A stretch of 64,000 nt of DNA from Clostridia bacterium. Its GTDB lineage: Bacteria > Bacillota > Clostridia > Oscillospirales > CAG-272. The notes under the pieces were generated by a model, which ran no database searches, had not been told where the DNA came from, and was given only the letters and a program-made list of their open reading frames with translations. Within the stretch, counting starts at the first letter, position 1. Every line of letters begins with the position of its first letter. Shown one piece after another: positions 61,696 to 64,000 of the stretch. The stretch lies in contig JAFQDF010000026.1 in assembly GCA_017416185.1 (NCBI GenBank), positions 62,001 through 126,000 of the forward strand, given 5' to 3'. Made by a program: the position numbers and the translations under genes.

Positions 61696-62746
61696 ATTAA
61701 TAGAAAAATTATATAATACAAGAAGTCTGAATTTAGACGAATATGAATTTCTCATAGCCAACCGTACAGAGGAATATGCCGAAAAATTAGCCTCTCTTGC
61801 ACGGCAGAGGGCAAATGATGTCTACGGCAATAAAATTTTTGTCCGCGGACTTATAGAGATATCTAATATCTGTAAAAACGACTGTCTGTATTGCGGTATC
61901 CGAAGATCAAACAAAAGCTGTCAGCGTTACCGTCTCACAAAGGAAGAAATTCTCGCCTGCTGTGAGGAGGGAAACCGCATAGGCTATAAGACCTTTGTAC
62001 TGCAGGGCGGCGAGGACGGGTATTTCACAGACGAGGTTTTGTGCGATATAGTAAAAGAAATAAAAAGCCGATATCCCGAGGCGGCTGTCACTCTCTCAAT
62101 GGGTGAACGAAGCTATGAAAGCTACAAGGCTCTAAAAGAAGCAGGTGCCGACAGATATCTGCTCCGTCACGAAACGGCAGACCCTGAGCATTATTCAATG
62201 CTTCATCCGCCTGAGCTTACCCTTGAAAACAGGATGCAATGCTTAAAGGATCTTAAATCCCTTGGATTTCAGGTAGGCTGTGGATTTATGGTAGGCTCGC
62301 CCTATCAGACGTACGATCATATAGCAAAGGACTTAAAATTCATTGAAGAATTTTCTCCGGATATGTGCGGAATAGGACCCTTTATCCCACATCGAGACAC
62401 ACCCTTCAAGGATCAAAAAAGCGGAACGGTGGAGCTGACCTGTTATCTTCTCTCGATAGTTCGGCTTATCCACCCCCATATTCTTCTTCCCTCAACTACG
62501 GCACTGGGAACCATCCACCCTCAAGGGCGACAGAAGGGAATTCTCTCGGGCGCAAACGTCGTTATGCCCAATCTCAGCCCCGAGGATGCAAAATCTAAAT
62601 ATACCCTCTACGACAACAAGCTCCACTCGGGAGCCGAGTCGGCAAGGGAATTAAATAAACTAAAAGAACTTATGTCCTCCATCGGTTACGAGATAGTAAC
62701 CGAACGAGGCGACGTAAGGAATGAATTGAATCCTTCGGATTCATGA
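61688..62746 (+). CDS. hydE: [FeFe]-hydrogenase maturase HydE
   Basis: 352 residues, normal length. A radical SAM enzyme that helps build the dithiomethylamine and Fe parts of the H-cluster. The Fe-S motif is CKNDCLYC (CX3CX2C) near residue 62 in FVRGLIEISNICKNDCLYCGIRR. SLGFQVGCGFMVGSPYQTYDHI near 200 and FIPHRDTPF near 235 follow the HydE pattern. The start lies within the regulator gene (8-bp overlap), so translation is coupled. Downstream comes a 258-bp repeat array and then hydG. Confidence 0.95.
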   Translation: MIKLIEKLYNTRSLNLDEYEFLIANRTEEYAEKLASLARQRANDVYGNKIFVRGLIEISNICKNDCLYCGIRRSNKSCQRYRLTKEEILACCEEGNRIGYKTFVLQGGEDGYFTDEVLCDIVKEIKSRYPEAAVTLSMGERSYESYKALKEAGADRYLLRHETADPEHYSMLHPPELTLENRMQCLKDLKSLGFQVGCGFMVGSPYQTYDHIAKDLKFIEEFSPDMCGIGPFIPHRDTPFKDQKSGTVELTCYLLSIVRLIHPHILLPSTTALGTIHPQGRQKGILSGANVVMPNLSPEDAKSKYTLYDNKLHSGAESARELNKLKELMSSIGYEIVTERGDVRNELNPSDS

Positions 62747-62966
62747 ATTGACATCGGTATGAATTGACAACTACGTTGTCATGAATTGAAACCTTGCGGT
62801 TTCATTAAGGAAGATTTTCTCCTTTAGGTCGAAAATCAATTATAATTAAATTAGTTTTTGCCTTCAGGCAAAAAGTTTCCTTAATGCACGACAGTGCAAT
62901 TCATTGAGCGAAGCGAAAATTCATGATGCCTTGGGCATCAATTCATGCGGCAACACCGCAATTCAT
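62721..62966. repeat. Bipartite core-and-hairpin array, ATGAATTG type, between hydE and hydG
   Basis: Left half: cores ATGAATTG at 62721, 62743, 62759 and 62781. Right half: AATTCAT at 62898, 62918, 62940 and 62960. Between cores are unlike perfect hairpins, e.g. GAATCC-TTC-GGATTC, GACAAC-TAC-GTTGTC, GATGCC-TTG-GGCATC and GCGG-CAACA-CCGC. The centre has two larger hairpins (ATTTTC/GAAAAT and TTTTTGCC/GGCAAAAA), and an outer ATTAAGGAAG/TTTCCTTAAT pair nearly closes it. The first core lies within the hydE 3' end. Confidence 0.88.
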
Positions 62967-63004
62967 CAATTAAATAACTTAGAATCAGTAAAGGAAATAT
63001 TATC

Positions 63005-64000
63005 ATGGCAATCTATAACCCTAAATCATTAAAAGCAGAAGAATTTATAAACGACGGCGAAATTCTCGACACTCTGGCATATGCAGAGGAAAACAAAAAC
63101 AACATCGAGCTTATCGACTCTATCCTTGAAAAAGCAAGACCCAAGAAGAACGGTAACGGCGTTACCTGCGCAGGTCTTACCCACCGTGAGGCATCCGTTC
63201 TTCTTGCCTGCGATATCCCCGAAAAGATCGAGGAGATATACAAAATAGCAGAGGAGATAAAGCTTGCCTTCTACGGCAACCGTATTGTAATGTTCGCGCC
63301 CCTGTATCTCTCCAACTACTGTGTCAACGGCTGTGTTTACTGTCCCTATCACTATCAGAACAAGCATATCTGCCGTAAGAAGCTCACACAGGAGGAGGTA
63401 AAGGCAGAGGTCATTGCCCTGCAGGATATGGGTCACAAGCGTTTAGCTATCGAATCGGGAGAGGACCCTGTCAATAATCCCATTGAATATATCCTTGAAT
63501 GTATCAAGACCATCTATTCGGTAAACCACAAGAACGGTGCTATCCGCCGTGTCAACGTAAATATCGCGGCAACCACCGTGGAAAACTACCGTAAGCTCAA
63601 GGAAGCGGGCATCGGTACATATATCCTGTTCCAGGAGACCTATCACAAGGAAAGCTACTTAAAGCTCCATCCCACAGGCCCCAAGCACAACTACGCATAC
63701 CACACCGAGGCTATGGACAGAGCTATGGAGGGCGGTATAGATGACGTGGGCTTAGGCGTACTTTTCGGACTTGAGCTTTATAAGTACGAGTTCGCAGGAC
63801 TTCTTATGCACGCAGAGCATCTTGAAGCTGTTCACGGAGTAGGTCCTCACACCATCAGCGTTCCCCGTATCAAGCACGCGGACGATATCGACCCCGATGC
63901 ATTTGATAATTCCATCTCGGACGATATTTTTGAAAAGATCACCGCTTGTATCAGACTTGCCGTACCCTATACCGGTATGATCATCTCCACCCGTGAATCC
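63005..64000 (+). CDS. hydG: [FeFe]-hydrogenase maturase HydG (C terminus beyond window)
   Basis: 332 residues visible of about 470. HydG is a tyrosine lyase that makes CO and cyanide for the H-cluster. The radical SAM site is CVNGCVYC in APLYLSNYCVNGCVYCPYHYQ near residue 103. IAIESGEDP-like LAIESGEDPVNNP near 142, QETYHKESY near 220 and DDVGLGVLFGLELY near 245 are typical. AAAGGA precedes ATG 63005. The second Fe-S motif at the C terminus is not in view. The array between hydE and hydG may reduce or set its expression; no promoter is evident after the array. Confidence 0.95.
   Translation, partial: MAIYNPKSLKAEEFINDGEILDTLAYAEENKNNIELIDSILEKARPKKNGNGVTCAGLTHREASVLLACDIPEKIEEIYKIAEEIKLAFYGNRIVMFAPLYLSNYCVNGCVYCPYHYQNKHICRKKLTQEEVKAEVIALQDMGHKRLAIESGEDPVNNPIEYILECIKTIYSVNHKNGAIRRVNVNIAATTVENYRKLKEAGIGTYILFQETYHKESYLKLHPTGPKHNYAYHTEAMDRAMEGGIDDVGLGVLFGLELYKYEFAGLLMHAEHLEAVHGVGPHTISVPRIKHADDIDPDAFDNSISDDIFEKITACIRLAVPYTGMIISTRES

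Noticed and set aside
62721..62966. Small CRISPR or phage attachment site between hydE and hydG
   Set aside because: The repeats are 7-8 bp with both orientations and hairpin spacers; no integrase or tRNA is near.

Overview
The window looks like chromosome from a strictly anaerobic, fermentative gut Clostridia (Firmicutes). The evidence is moderate GC content, strong AGGAGG-type ribosome sites, near-consensus sigma-A promoters with 17-bp spacers, Gram-positive sugar ABC systems sharing one MsmX-type ATPase, [FeFe]-hydrogenase maturases and many secreted glycan enzymes. No rRNA, tRNA, CRISPR array or complete transposase gene was seen.

Layout. 1-4.1 kb: start of a truncated gene, a GH36 alpha-galactosidase/NodB-like operon and a divergent phosphodiesterase. 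4.1-5.7 kb: a decayed insertion between two 40-bp direct repeats from the 3' end of a GGGtGRT-family gene. It carries a MuF-capsid/barnase toxin remnant and a barstar immunity gene. 5.6-7.3 kb: the GGGtGRT gene and an Fe-S scaffold partner. 7.5-12.7 kb: a tightly overlapping envelope operon. 12.9-17.4 kb: two lipoproteins and a degenerate M23 protein. 17.7-20.4 kb: a secreted acetylesterase. 20.7-33.3 kb: a seven-gene transport operon with one very large solute-binding protein, two permease pairs, an NHL/TPR/YIP1 membrane protein and a DUF5696 protein. 34-45.7 kb: YfbR, MsmX, ComM, a CBM9-like protein, an atypical regulator, aldolase, LacZ, ThuA and a pseudouridine synthase. 45.7-56 kb: a MutS-like operon, a candidate type I toxin-antitoxin locus, Tex, small regulators, an MFS operon and a GH28-like enzyme. 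56-64 kb: MazF, a phosphatase/SLH/deacetylase fusion, an SdpIR pair and the hydE-hydG cluster, truncated by the window end.

How it fits together. GH36, LacZ, GH28-like, ThuA, acetylesterase and ABC genes suggest import and breakdown of plant or host glycans, with MsmX a likely energiser of several permeases (inference). HydE/HydG and aldolase fit hydrogen-evolving fermentation.

The less explained material is intergenic. Three arrays alternate a short core word with small hairpins; two of them contain exactly four forward and four reverse cores. Heptamer-phased arrays recur at several loci, and a longer conserved element appears three times. A promoter-terminator pair without an ORF precedes the hydrogenase genes. 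A 20-residue hydrophobic peptide gene has a sequestered ribosome site and a convergent antisense promoter.
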